Notes: generated by a model not told the origin, from the letters alone. A stretch of 64,000 bases of DNA from Bdellovibrio sp. ZAP7 (GCF_006874645.1 NZ_CP030082.1:1798001-1862000); one strand, 5' to 3'. Counted from the stretch's first letter, positions 18,567 through 27,611 are shown. Program-made: numbers and translations.

Positions 18567-20737
18567 AAACATTCTTGTGAGCGGGGCAGGCCTGAGTACT
18601 CCGCAAATATATATTCATCTCGTTGGTAGATATTTTGAATAATATTACGGATCGAAGTCGCTTCCAAAATGGCACGATCCAGAGTGTTCATCTTGCCACC
18701 TAAATAAAGTGGAATGTCTCGGTAAATTGTATTGCACTTTAGATTGAAAATGGGTTTTTTCTTTAAAGTCTCGTTGTAAAAGTGTGCATCACTTTCACGA
18801 AGAAACGACTCCATGGGGCCTGTAGTTAAAGCGCGGCTTTCATTGTAGGCAATCAAGATGGGGTAGTATCCCGCGATAATATCGATATGTCTAAAGTGAG
18901 CTTGGATGGGAGCTAGGAAATTCGCCAATTGTTCAGTGTTGTGAACAGTTGAGCCGTCGAAATAGGTTTGATAGATGCCATTGGGTTTCAGACAATTTTT
19001 TACAAGTTCCACAAACTCCACCGTGTACAGTTTTGCGGCGTTGAAATTTCCAGGATAGGTCGCTGTGTTGACTATTAAGTCATAGCTCCCAACTGGGCAG
19101 TTTCTTAAATAGGACATTCCATCGATCAGGTGAATGGATTTGTGGGAACTGTTCGCAAGATCATTATTGTATTCTTTAAAGACCTTCAGATTTTTCAAAA
19201 CAGTCGGGGAGATTTCAATCAAATCCGTGTGCTCGCTGATTGCAGCAACACCCCAGGAAGTCTGCCCGGTACCGACACCAATGACTGCTGATTTTTCTAA
19301 AGTATCAGGAAAGTATCTTCGTGCATACAGTCCGATTAAATTTTCTGTGCCCCTGTCGATAATATGTGAACGATGTCCATCAATGATATAGTGATGGGAT
19401 ACTTGGTCGTCTGTAATGGGATCTTCCATGACAGCAATTGATGAAAAGGCTTCCGAGAAAATCTGCGAATTGATAGTGGCCGGTCTGATCTGCTTAACGA
19501 AGCGATTGTTAAATAATCCCGAAGCCTGATCTTTTTGAAATGCAAAAAAAGAAACAACAACAAGGGCCGCAATGCCCCAGGATGTTGAGACGTATTTTTT
19601 GTCAAAATAGGCCAGAATCACGGTGGCGACAATCACTATTGCCAGAGCGAGGGAAAAATAGAAATTCGTCCATAGGTACGGTGCCATGAGGGCAGCAAGC
19701 ACCATCCCCAAAATATTCCCCACGCATGCGATCGCATTCAGATACCCGCTCGCCTGGTCAACTGCAAAATCAATAGATAATTCTTGCGTGCTTTTGATGA
19801 ACACTAAACTGGATGCAAAAACGGGAAGTGTGAGGCAAAGAGCGAGTACCGAAGACCAAATAAAGTAGTTGGGCAGCTCGCCCGTAAAGTTCTCGGTGAT
19901 TAGCGCTGGGAGCGTGGAAAAACTTGCCTGGAGAGCGAGTAGAGCTGCAGCCCATGCAAAAAATAAGAAGGTCCGAGAAGCATTTTGCAGATGTTTTTCG
20001 CTAAATCCAGCAACCGTCATCCAAAAGAAAACTGCTGCCGAGATTAAAGTGGCATGCAGGCGAAACGCTTCAGTTAAGAACACCTGAGTTTTTAGCGCCC
20101 AAAAAACTTGATAGGAGCTCAATAGGGATATGAGAAAAACAGAGAGCGGTATAACAATGAGCTTCTTAGTTAGAAGCTTTCTCCATGCGCCTGGGGGGCT
20201 TTGGTCAAGGTGAAATATATCGTGATTCAACAGATAACCAAGGACGGCACCCAGGGTGATCTGACCTAAGGAAAGCGCCAACAACGAAGCCTTAACCGAG
20301 AGGCCATAGGTAAAATAAATTTCAAAAGCCAACAGACCAATGATGGCTCCGCCATGATATAGGCCATAGATAAAATTAAAGCGAATTTGGCGTAGGTAGT
20401 AGCTGTACAGGGGAAGTTGAATGCCCAGTGATATTGCCGGTATCAAAAGTCCCAGAACAACCACGAATTGTGGAAGTTGGGTTTTATAAAAGTCTAAGGA
20501 AAGTGCCAGGAATAAACAGAGGTTGTAAAGACCCGTCAGAATTTCAACCCAAGGTAAAAAGCGACGGACTTTCGCGCTAAGTAGGCTTCCCAGTGCAGTT
20601 CCCGTAATGAAAGTCAGGGTGACCAATAAGAACGTAATATAAAGATCGCCCAAGGTCATTGAGACGATCTTTTGATAAAGGATTTGAGATGATAAATTGA
20701 GTAGCCCTGAGACCAGGGCTACGAAACTTAAAAACAT
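18563..20737 (-). CDS. Membrane protein with C-terminal spermidine-synthase-like domain (copy 3)
   Basis: 724 residues. About 12 hydrophobic segments (residues 1-410) precede a Rossmann domain with VIGVGTGQTSWGV, LIEISPTVLKNL, IDGMSYLRN and YDLIVNTATYPGNFNAAKLYT. The acidic residue after strand 2 is Glu (LIEIS), where copies 1 and 2 have Asp. The ATG shares one base with the stop of the exported coiled-coil gene upstream, so it is translationally coupled to a run that includes prepilin set A. This differs from copies 1 and 2, which stand with other partners or alone. The substrate and product are unknown. Confidence 0.82.
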   Translation of the reverse strand: MFLSFVALVSGLLNLSSQILYQKIVSMTLGDLYITFLLVTLTFITGTALGSLLSAKVRRFLPWVEILTGLYNLCLFLALSLDFYKTQLPQFVVVLGLLIPAISLGIQLPLYSYYLRQIRFNFIYGLYHGGAIIGLLAFEIYFTYGLSVKASLLALSLGQITLGAVLGYLLNHDIFHLDQSPPGAWRKLLTKKLIVIPLSVFLISLLSSYQVFWALKTQVFLTEAFRLHATLISAAVFFWMTVAGFSEKHLQNASRTFLFFAWAAALLALQASFSTLPALITENFTGELPNYFIWSSVLALCLTLPVFASSLVFIKSTQELSIDFAVDQASGYLNAIACVGNILGMVLAALMAPYLWTNFYFSLALAIVIVATVILAYFDKKYVSTSWGIAALVVVSFFAFQKDQASGLFNNRFVKQIRPATINSQIFSEAFSSIAVMEDPITDDQVSHHYIIDGHRSHIIDRGTENLIGLYARRYFPDTLEKSAVIGVGTGQTSWGVAAISEHTDLIEISPTVLKNLKVFKEYNNDLANSSHKSIHLIDGMSYLRNCPVGSYDLIVNTATYPGNFNAAKLYTVEFVELVKNCLKPNGIYQTYFDGSTVHNTEQLANFLAPIQAHFRHIDIIAGYYPILIAYNESRALTTGPMESFLRESDAHFYNETLKKKPIFNLKCNTIYRDIPLYLGGKMNTLDRAILEATSIRNIIQNIYQRDEYIFAEYSGLPRSQECF

Positions 20738-21555
20738 TACTTATTAGAACCCGATGATGAAGAGCAGACCTTTCTCCCTGCAACGCAACCAGAACTTGAT
20801 CTGCCTGGTGCAGAGAAGGAGTACAAACTGTTTCCATTCGAGCAGGCGTAATACCTAGTGGACGTTGTGTAACCCGCATTCTTGGACGTTTGCACGTAAT
20901 TACTTTCCGTACAAGTCGGAGTCGCTGAACATCCTGAGCATGTCGGATTTCTTTTTTCCTCTTCCTCTTTGGCCTTTTTCTCCGCCGCAATTCGCGCCGC
21001 TTCTGCTTCTGCGGCTTTGCGTTGTTCTTCCGCGATTCTTGCTGCTTCCTCTGCTTTGCGTTTTTCCTCGGCTAGGCGCGCTTCTTCTTCCGCGCGGGCT
21101 TGAGCTGCCGTTTTGGCCACGCAATTCGCAGATTCAAGGATTGTCGTTCCATTGACACATCTAACGTTCAACTTTCCAGATGTCGTCGGATAACCATCCA
21201 TATTTCTCATGGTTGGCTGAGCCGCCGTGCACTCGAATTCGGCTGCATCGCCATTTTTTAAGCGTCCCACAGTCAGACGGGACTTACCTTGGTCGCTTGG
21301 GCTATCGAACACTGTGTTCATCAATAGAACCGAATCGCGACAAGGAGCATTGCCACTGCCCGTATTCACAGGCGAAGCTGGGGCGACGGGCTCATTTTGT
21401 GTCGTTGAAGACGTCTTTGCCGGGGTGTCTTGTTGATAGCGATATTCATAGCGGTTTCCCGACTTCTCTCTTGAAAAACCTGTTTCTGATATCACTGCGA
21501 TTACGAATAACAGCAAAACACCGGATGCTAATTTATAATGAGTTTGCCTTTTCAT
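20737..21555 (-). CDS. Exported protein with Ala/Glu/Lys-rich coiled coil and Cys-rich C terminus
   Basis: 272 residues. The N-terminal hydrophobic segment (about 8-27) looks like a signal or anchor. Next come a low-complexity stretch (about 40-70), a small domain with two or three Cys (about 72-148), a highly charged helix of about 55 residues (AAQARAEEEARLAEEKRK and similar) and a Cys/Ser-rich tail with CSGCSATPTC. The start has an excellent GGAGG site. It lies 30 bases after the EF-hand gene of prepilin set A and is coupled by one base to the spermidine-synthase-like gene. A periplasmic or surface structural role is likely; nothing more specific is supported. Confidence 0.75.
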   Translation of the reverse strand: MKRQTHYKLASGVLLLFVIAVISETGFSREKSGNRYEYRYQQDTPAKTSSTTQNEPVAPASPVNTGSGNAPCRDSVLLMNTVFDSPSDQGKSRLTVGRLKNGDAAEFECTAAQPTMRNMDGYPTTSGKLNVRCVNGTTILESANCVAKTAAQARAEEEARLAEEKRKAEEAARIAEEQRKAAEAEAARIAAEKKAKEEEEKRNPTCSGCSATPTCTESNYVQTSKNAGYTTSTRYYACSNGNSLYSFSAPGRSSSGCVAGRKVCSSSSGSNK

Positions 21556-21585
21556 GGAATCCTCCCAGAAAAAATGCTATCTCAA

Positions 21586-22794
21586 TTAGGGAACAATTTT
21601 AAGAAAAATATCCCAGACGCGGCCTTTCTTAATGTCGCCTTTTTTAGTTCGGTAAGTAAACTCGCCCGGGCCGACCACCTTAGCATGATTGTTTAGGTCC
21701 TGCGTGGTGTTTTCGTACTTCAAGGAAATGGATTCTACGCCCATATCTTTAAGTGTTTTAATTTCTTTTGCACTGCTTTTACCATCCTGATTGGAGTCTC
21801 TCCAAAGGCGGAGATGAGCCCAGATCGGGTCTTTAGCGTCAATGACTCCATCTTTGTTTTCATCGTAAGCGGCAAGGTTTTTGAAACCATCTTGGTAGTT
21901 ATTAATATCACCGAAGAGCTCGGAGCCTGCGTCGACTTTGCCATTTTTATTCGCGTCATACGTCAACAAGTAGGTTTCGCTCTTAAATGTCGGCCAAGAG
22001 ATCTTATGGGGCTTACCTTCAAACAATGGGAAGTAAGAGGTATCATTAACCACGGGAAGACTCTCGTCGTCGAACTTCAGTACGATCGGGGAGAAGTAAC
22101 CGCCGCAAAAGCGATTTTCACCTGGGAATGATGCAAGCATCGTCAGGGTCTTGCCATTCTCTGAAACATACCATTGGCTAGAGGCCGTCACCGGACCATT
22201 GAACGCCATAAATTGGGAAGGAGTTGTAGCTACTTCCTGTCTGAAGCTGATATCTTTAAGGAATTCAGATTTGACCGCAAATTCAGAAAGCTTTGTAAAG
22301 TCCGTCCCTGAAGCTAAGACGTCAACGGGGATGGTTTTGGCTTCTGAAAGGTTGATGCGAATCAGGTTTCCCTTCAACGATGCATCCAAATGAACCTTCG
22401 CATCGCCATTGACTACCGTATTATTTGTTATATTTTGAGCGGCACCAGCACCATAAGTGTTCATCGTTGCAGTTGCCGGAAATTGGATCTCAACTTGTTT
22501 ATAAGCGCCACTCACAGTCAAGTATCTTAGCTTCGCAAATAGCTGCGAGTACTCGGAGATCGGGTTGGGCACGGAGCGCAGATTCGTTCCAAAGCAACTA
22601 ACATAAATATCGAGTGTAGTAAGGGCTCCGCTAGAGCCGCTTACTACCAATTGCGAATCCAAGACCACGTCATTTAGATTCGGACCTGTGAAAGGCAGAA
22701 CACTTGTCGTTGCAGCTTTTGTATCCGCAGCAAACGCAGATGAACTTAGCAAGGAACTCATTGTAAGGAGTGTTGTTAGGAATTTAGGTGTCAT
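21586..22794 (-). CDS. Secreted EF-hand-like calcium-loop protein of prepilin set A
   Basis: 402 residues. A signal peptide (to about residue 22, ending SAFA) is followed by a beta-rich N-terminal domain with CFGTNLRSVPNP, and a C-terminal module with three DxNxDG loops near residues 280, 311 and 333 (DANKNGKVDAGSELFGD, DENKDGVIDAKD, DSNQDGKSSAKE). The spacing, with SELFGD and LRLW.D between loops, is the EF-hand-like module often seen in secreted RTX-type calcium-binding proteins. The start overlaps the J-like prepilin stop (ATGA). It is homologous to 55663-56934 and 61744-63015 by the shared CFGTNLR, FCGG..SP, LFGD and WDIF/YDIW motifs. A role as a calcium-stabilised partner of the pilin-like complex is inferred. 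Confidence 0.8.
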   Translation of the reverse strand: MTPKFLTTLLTMSSLLSSSAFAADTKAATTSVLPFTGPNLNDVVLDSQLVVSGSSGALTTLDIYVSCFGTNLRSVPNPISEYSQLFAKLRYLTVSGAYKQVEIQFPATATMNTYGAGAAQNITNNTVVNGDAKVHLDASLKGNLIRINLSEAKTIPVDVLASGTDFTKLSEFAVKSEFLKDISFRQEVATTPSQFMAFNGPVTASSQWYVSENGKTLTMLASFPGENRFCGGYFSPIVLKFDDESLPVVNDTSYFPLFEGKPHKISWPTFKSETYLLTYDANKNGKVDAGSELFGDINNYQDGFKNLAAYDENKDGVIDAKDPIWAHLRLWRDSNQDGKSSAKEIKTLKDMGVESISLKYENTTQDLNNHAKVVGPGEFTYRTKKGDIKKGRVWDIFLKIVP

Positions 22795-23828
22795 CTGATG
22801 ACCTCCATACTAATAAGCGGAAGCGTCACTGATTTACGAACTAAAGTGACGGACTTCAAGTCTGAAAGAAGCATGTTTTTATCAACATATTGACCTTGTT
22901 GATAAGTTTGGAAAACCAGATCATATTTGTTAGTCTTCGCATTCAATCGGATGGTCAATCGCGATAAATTAACGGGCTCAACCTTTACGAATGGGGCTGC
23001 GCCCCCCACTGGAGGCAGCGTGCGCAAAAAGATGTCTGCATTATTATAGCTCGCATTCGTTACCGGATGCGTATTTTGAAAATTGACCGATGCCAGTGCT
23101 GGCGTCATAGGGATAAGATCGTTACCCGCAACTCGTCCCAGAAAAGAAGCAAAACGTGGAGCGGTTAAGATATCAATTCCACCAGCGCTATTCAAGGGAC
23201 GCAAGTAAGTTGGGCAGGAGAGCAAGAACAGCTTGCCGTCGGCCCAGCGAGTGGAAAAAACTTTGGTCATAGTGCCCGAGTTCGGACCTCCGGCAGTACC
23301 CGTCACATTCGCTATGGAATTTAGACCCACATATTGAATCGATCCGTTGTTCATGAGGTCCGGCGAATTGCCAGCATTCTTATAAGCAAACATTGGGTCA
23401 TATACCAAAGAGTCAAATTGGTCTTCCTCAGTCTGCAAGAGATAAAAATACTTACCAGGAGTTAAGGTAAACTTTCTTTCCGCAATATTCGCTTTGTTCA
23501 AAGTCGAGTAAGGCACGTCAGGATAGTAGTCATAAAAGTTTTTACCAGTATCATCTGTCATGGAAAGCTTATTGAAACTTGCTGCCGATTTTTTTAGGAT
23601 GTTGACCGTTGCGATATTCAACGTTGAAAGATCCGCCTCGCCCTCAGAACGTGCCGTTTGTTTTTTTAAAGCGGTCGTAAAGTCAGCAATAAACTTGGCA
23701 TTACCCAAGGCCACAACGCCGATCATGCCGACGACAACCATTAATTCAGTAACCGTCATCCCGCGTTTATTATGAAGAGGATTAAATTTAGCTATTTTAC
23801 AGTGATGAAGTAAGTGTACTTTTTCCAC
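22791..23828 (-). CDS. GspJ/PilW-like prepilin, set A
   Basis: 345 residues from GTG 23828, chosen because GGAGG lies 4 bases before it and no later start precedes the cleavage site. A basic leader of about 24 residues ends in KRG, then MTVTELMVVVGMIGVVALG: a class III prepilin signal with Gly at -1 and Glu at +5. A large C-terminal domain follows with no known catalytic motif. The counterparts at 54615-55616 and 60706-61722 share GKNFYDYYPDVPYS-like text, PVGGA/PSVGGG and a C-terminal VTLVRKSV/VLFRRDSV segment. It would be processed by a prepilin peptidase and inserted in the inner membrane before assembly. It overlaps the I-like gene by 37 bases. Confidence 0.82.
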   Translation of the reverse strand: MEKVHLLHHCKIAKFNPLHNKRGMTVTELMVVVGMIGVVALGNAKFIADFTTALKKQTARSEGEADLSTLNIATVNILKKSAASFNKLSMTDDTGKNFYDYYPDVPYSTLNKANIAERKFTLTPGKYFYLLQTEEDQFDSLVYDPMFAYKNAGNSPDLMNNGSIQYVGLNSIANVTGTAGGPNSGTMTKVFSTRWADGKLFLLSCPTYLRPLNSAGGIDILTAPRFASFLGRVAGNDLIPMTPALASVNFQNTHPVTNASYNNADIFLRTLPPVGGAAPFVKVEPVNLSRLTIRLNAKTNKYDLVFQTYQQGQYVDKNMLLSDLKSVTLVRKSVTLPLISMEVIR

Positions 23829-24262
23829 TGATCCTCCTTCCATTTGTTCGCAAGAATGTTTTGGCTTGCGAGGGCGATTTTAATGTCCACCTGATATAAA
23901 TTTCGAACGAATAAACTTGGGATGATAACGTATCCAAAATAGGCCTGGCAGCCATCCTTCGCACATTGAGCTCGCGGAATTAAGTTGCCATTGGAAATTC
24001 CGAAGGGAAGCTTGTCAGCAGCCAGTAACGCATCTTCCTTTTTAACATTGGTTTCAAATGTCACTTGGTACATGGAAAGATTAAAGCGAATGCTTTCAAC
24101 GATCGCTTGAACATTGTCGTTCGCAACACGCGATAGTTTAAGTTGAGAAGTCATATTCGCGACGTAACTGATATAATAATATGTAGAGTAGCTGACGATA
24201 ATGCCGACTGCTACAGCCGCCAATAATTCGATCATTGTGAATCCGCGATTACCGAGTTTCAT
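23792..24262 (-). CDS. GspI/PilV-like prepilin, set A
   Basis: 156 residues. The leader MKLGNRG precedes FTMIELLAAVAVGIIVSYSTYYYIS: a standard prepilin site with Gly -1, Phe +1 and Glu +5, followed by the hydrophobic helix. The globular part has a CAKDGCQAYFGYV motif matching CDRCQGTYGYV and CDTCQGTYGYL in sets B and C, so a conserved Cys pair probably forms a disulfide. It ends with YTYFITVK, like NFIVSAK in the others. It starts one base after the stop of the large K-like gene. Role: minor pilin or pseudopilin joining the tip complex, by analogy with GspI. Confidence 0.85.
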   Translation of the reverse strand: MKLGNRGFTMIELLAAVAVGIIVSYSTYYYISYVANMTSQLKLSRVANDNVQAIVESIRFNLSMYQVTFETNVKKEDALLAADKLPFGISNGNLIPRAQCAKDGCQAYFGYVIIPSLFVRNLYQVDIKIALASQNILANKWKEDQWKKYTYFITVK

Positions 24263-24263
24263 A

Positions 24264-26765
24264 CTATAAACCCTTTCCGCGGCTCACTTCTTTGATCAAG
24301 AAGCGATTAGTTTGTTTTTTACATTTAACCAAAGAATCTTTTGCAGATACAATTCCGCAATCTGGATCCACTGTTGTCCATTTGAAGGGGTCCGATGTTC
24401 TTAAGCTTACAGGATTACAAATCCAGTGCTGGTACCTGTCGTTGACACCGATATTCGATTGCCACAATGGAGCAAGGGTGTTGGAGCAACCTAGGTAGTT
24501 GCCAGCTTTATCCTGGCCTAAGATCTTTGCATTGATAAGTTCTTGAACCGCTTGAGGTTGATAGATGCTGCTCCAACGAATGCCCGCAGTGTAGGCGGTC
24601 GGATGGATATTAAGTTGATTGGTGATGACTGTGCCGATGATACGTAGTGGTTGGGTACGCTGATTGATCGTCAGTTTTTCACAGACAAAGAAGCCGGTGA
24701 TAAAAGTTTGATCTTGTGTGATCACGCAGTTAGCCACCAATGAATCGGTACGGAATCTACCACCGGAAAGATTTACGGTTCCCTCGTTGTAGCCCGGATC
24801 ATTATTGTTAGCATAGGCAGGATTAAACTTCCAGGCGTGACGAGCTTGATCAGCGAAAGATGTATTCCATTTTGCAGCTGGGAACGCAGAATAGTCGGCG
24901 CCAGCATTGCCGGGATCTGGTGAGGCAAAACAACGGTCATCGAACTCCGCCAGATTCGTAGCGATTTCTGAAGGGCGGTGAAGTTTGTCATAATCAGCTT
25001 CATTTGGCATCGGATATTGAGGATCGTCTTGCCCCGTCATACCAGAAAAGTTAACCCATCTTGCCGGCGTCATGCCGTTGGGAAGTGCCCCGGTCAGTAC
25101 CATGGCACTTCCGGACTTTGTAAATGTCACGCCGTTTGTTTTTCTATAAAATTCACTCGTCGTGTTTTGGCGTAAGTTTTCCCCATCCAAGTAACCATAA
25201 TCGTAGGCTTCAAAAAGAAACTTAATACTTGGAGCCGATTTCACGTTGTTGTTAGCGGCACCGTTAGAATACGGTGCAAGATTCGGTTCGCCGTTAAAGG
25301 TAAATTTAAGATCCACTTGGTTGAACTGCTGACGTCCGGCGACGACCAAGGGAGTAGATTGAATGACGATTGAAGCGCCACCCATGCCGGAAGGATAAAG
25401 CGTAACTTGTCCTTCGCGGTGAACGTAAAATTCAGTATAGTAAATTCCGCGGTTTCCGGTTGGGCCTTGAAGGCCGTTATAGTAAACCTTTGCTTTCATG
25501 ATCGGGGTGCCCTGCGCGACAGTTACGGCGGCGTTCGCAAGAACTCCGGGTACATTCGTTTTTGAACTATATCCGTCCACTTGACCTTGTTCGATGAAGT
25601 TGTCGACGTTTCCTAAGTTAAATTGAACTACTGCTTTGTTCGATTCACTTAATGTCGGTCGCACCCACAATTGTGACGTTGTCGTTTGACTCAAATCATA
25701 AGATGCCATGATACGCTTACGGCACATTTTCTGAACGTCGAATACGCTTTCGCTGGCCTTGATGATATTGAACAGGTAATCAAGTCCTGTGTCGCGAGTC
25801 GCATCCAGTTCGAAACCACCTAACATGCCTGAAAAATTCGGCATGCTATAGTTGTACATATAGCCATCGCCGCCGGCCGTTTTCACGATGTAGGGAGCAT
25901 TGTCCATCTTGATGGTACCACCACCAAGAACAACTTTGTCTACAAAGATAACGTTGTTCATTGCTGGAGTTGTGTTGCTTGGAGGAAGACTTAAATCTCC
26001 ATTAATAAAAACCGGACTTTCAAAGCGCAGACCACCATTGGTATTTTGTACGCCAATATTATCCAGGCGGATATTTCCCGTCCCTGCATCGTTAGTTCCA
26101 GAACCCAAATTCAAGTTGTTTGAAACAATCAAAGCGAAATAGGTGAGCTCCCGTGGATAAACGATATTTCTGGAAGTTAAAGTTTGATTTAACTCAGGGT
26201 TGGTTTTGTGCTTCAAGAACACAGTGATTCGTAATGGTACCTCGCGACCACGAACGGCGGAGATGGCTGTGGAATCGCGGTCGATCGTGATGTTGGCAGA
26301 TTCAAATTCGTCAATAATAGGCGTCACCACGGAATAAAGCGGATGGCTGTTCGTCAAAGTGCTGAAATTAATATTACCCGTGATATTCATCAGGCGAGTG
26401 CTTGCCAATGGTTCGGGATGTGGAGTCTCAGAGTTTTTAATGAATAAAAGAGTTTCATCAGAAAGAAGAAGACGTTGAGTATAGCCTGCGTTTGTAAGAC
26501 CACAGTTCATATCCTGCGACCAGTTGGGCGATAAGCACCAGCTCTGTTTAATCGCATTGACCGTATAAGAATAAACCCCATCCAAAACCACCCGGTGGTC
26601 AGTCTTAGTCGCGGCCTTGTTTAATACTTTTGCCTGAGTTTCGATATAGGCAATGGAGGCAAAGAACATAATGCAAATCACCACCCCACCAATCAATGTG
26701 GTGAGGAGCACGGAGCCCTGTTGCGAGCGCAACAATCGCTTATGAAACGCACTTTGCTGGTTCAA
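24264..26765 (-). CDS. Large GspK/PilX-like prepilin protein, set A
   Basis: 833 residues from TTG 26765, chosen because AAAGGGG lies 6 bases upstream and because only then is the leader short. The frame stays open to 26891, but that leader would be 60 residues. The leader ends in RSQQG, then SVLLTTLIGGVVICIMFFASIAYI: a prepilin-like helix with Gly at -1 but Thr, not Glu, at +5, as in GspK/PilX minor subunits. The large body shares with the set B and C proteins YPREL..FAL, a [18 protein letters not shown] region, a WSSIYQPQ segment and a terminal DPFKWTTVDPDCG. It lacks their coiled-coil and Pro/Ser/Thr insertion. Proposed role: tip subunit of a pilus-like fibre. Confidence 0.78.
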   Translation of the reverse strand: MNQQSAFHKRLLRSQQGSVLLTTLIGGVVICIMFFASIAYIETQAKVLNKAATKTDHRVVLDGVYSYTVNAIKQSWCLSPNWSQDMNCGLTNAGYTQRLLLSDETLLFIKNSETPHPEPLASTRLMNITGNINFSTLTNSHPLYSVVTPIIDEFESANITIDRDSTAISAVRGREVPLRITVFLKHKTNPELNQTLTSRNIVYPRELTYFALIVSNNLNLGSGTNDAGTGNIRLDNIGVQNTNGGLRFESPVFINGDLSLPPSNTTPAMNNVIFVDKVVLGGGTIKMDNAPYIVKTAGGDGYMYNYSMPNFSGMLGGFELDATRDTGLDYLFNIIKASESVFDVQKMCRKRIMASYDLSQTTTSQLWVRPTLSESNKAVVQFNLGNVDNFIEQGQVDGYSSKTNVPGVLANAAVTVAQGTPIMKAKVYYNGLQGPTGNRGIYYTEFYVHREGQVTLYPSGMGGASIVIQSTPLVVAGRQQFNQVDLKFTFNGEPNLAPYSNGAANNNVKSAPSIKFLFEAYDYGYLDGENLRQNTTSEFYRKTNGVTFTKSGSAMVLTGALPNGMTPARWVNFSGMTGQDDPQYPMPNEADYDKLHRPSEIATNLAEFDDRCFASPDPGNAGADYSAFPAAKWNTSFADQARHAWKFNPAYANNNDPGYNEGTVNLSGGRFRTDSLVANCVITQDQTFITGFFVCEKLTINQRTQPLRIIGTVITNQLNIHPTAYTAGIRWSSIYQPQAVQELINAKILGQDKAGNYLGCSNTLAPLWQSNIGVNDRYQHWICNPVSLRTSDPFKWTTVDPDCGIVSAKDSLVKCKKQTNRFLIKEVSRGKGL

Positions 26766-26991
26766 ACAATCCCCTTTGTTCCATATTAATATCGGCAGAA
26801 ATGTTCCCTTATGTGAGGAACGGCTGACAAAAAAATCCGACCGTTTTGTCTGGGATTGAGACATAATATTTTTAGGCGTGCTATATGCCATCTGAGGATT
26901 GCGAATAAGTATTCATATTCCGGTCTTGAGGTCGGTTCCTCGATTGAGCTTCCTTGGTAGTCTAAAGAGACCATACAAAAGGGAGGTCCCT
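26766..26991. other. Divergent intergenic region, 226 bases
   Basis: Separates prepilin set A (minus) from a small basic protein gene (plus). Apart from the GCCGATAT element for set A and the GGGAGG ribosome site of the small gene, I see no further gene or strong signal. A minus-strand frame stays open through 26891 but reads as an unlikely leader of the large protein. Confidence 0.5.
26789..26796 (-). promoter_or_regulatory. Sigma-28-like -10 element before set A
   Basis: GCCGATAT on the minus strand, 7 of 8 bases matching the FliA -10 consensus GCCGATAA. It lies 24 bases before TTG 26765, the same distance as CCGATAA elements before sets B and C. No good -35 is seen at the standard spacing, though CATAAGG lies a little further upstream. 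Confidence 0.4.
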
Positions 26992-27171
26992 ATGTCTCGC
27001 CATAATAAGGGAAAAGGATTTAGTCAGACCAGTAAACGTTATGATGGAAACCTCAAGGAGCAGCGTCGTGCCGCCCATAATAAACAGATGGATCATTCTT
27101 CAGATGTTCAAGAGGAAGCACAGAGTGAGAACCGAGGTGGTGGTGAGAAAAACTCTACCAGCAGCCGCTGA
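26992..27171 (+). CDS. Small hydrophilic basic protein
   Basis: 59 residues from ATG 26992, which has a strong GGGAGG site 6 bases upstream. The sequence (SRHNKGKGFSQTSKRYDG, then a Gln/Glu/Arg-rich and Gly/Asn-rich tail) is charged and probably disordered, with no hydrophobic segment. A good terminator 32 bases after the stop supports a real short transcript. The function is unknown. Confidence 0.65.
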   Translation: MSRHNKGKGFSQTSKRYDGNLKEQRRAAHNKQMDHSSDVQEEAQSENRGGGEKNSTSSR

Positions 27172-27195
27172 GAATAAGTTCCGATAAATTAAATT

Positions 27196-27576
27196 TTAGG
27201 TAGAGCCTTGGCGGGAGCCAGGGCTTTTCTTTTTCGGAGATTTAGCTTTTTTCCCCGTCGATTTTTTCACGCTGGCGCTGTTACGAATTTTCTTTTTGGA
27301 AGCCGTTTTGCTGTTCGATTTTTTGGACTTTTTGCGGGACTTTTCAGCTCCGTACTTCTTTTTTGCTTCCTTCCGAATGGTGGCGTTTTCCTGAATGTAC
27401 GGAAGCATTCCTTGATAGCCCGTAACAGGTTCTGCAGCAGAAGTGGGAGCAGTTTCAGCCGGTGCTGTTACTGGGCCAGCTGCCGGAGCTGAGGTTTCTT
27501 GCGCCAACGCTTGAGTGAAAAATAATGCCGAAAATGAAATCACCAGGGTGTTCTTCAGAAGCTGTTTTATGTTCAT
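27196..27576 (-). CDS. Small exported Lys/Ser-rich protein
   Basis: 126 residues from ATG 27576. The signal peptide (about 1-24, ending TQALA) precedes an Ala/Pro/Thr-rich linker, a short segment around YQGMLPYIQENATIRKEAKKKYG, and a very basic tail rich in Lys and Ser (KKSNSKTASKKK, KKAKSPKKKSPG). The tail could bind nucleic acid, LPS or peptidoglycan, but that is inference. The 3' end contains the terminator of the convergent small gene. Confidence 0.72.
   Translation of the reverse strand: MNIKQLLKNTLVISFSALFFTQALAQETSAPAAGPVTAPAETAPTSAAEPVTGYQGMLPYIQENATIRKEAKKKYGAEKSRKKSKKSNSKTASKKKIRNSASVKKSTGKKAKSPKKKSPGSRQGST
27204..27234 (+). terminator. Intrinsic terminator after the small basic gene
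   Basis: AGCCTTGGC pairs with GCCAGGGCT (9 base pairs with one T-G, loop GGGA), followed by TTTCTTTTT. It is embedded in the last codons of the convergent exported Lys-rich protein gene. Confidence 0.75.
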
Positions 27577-27611
27577 GAGCAAAGATTAACGTGAATTTTC
27601 TGTAAGCTCAA

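Noticed and set aside
27178-27187. Another TCCGATAA octamer resembling a sigma-28 -10
   Set aside because: It lies between convergent stops with no plus-strand gene downstream, so it is probably chance.
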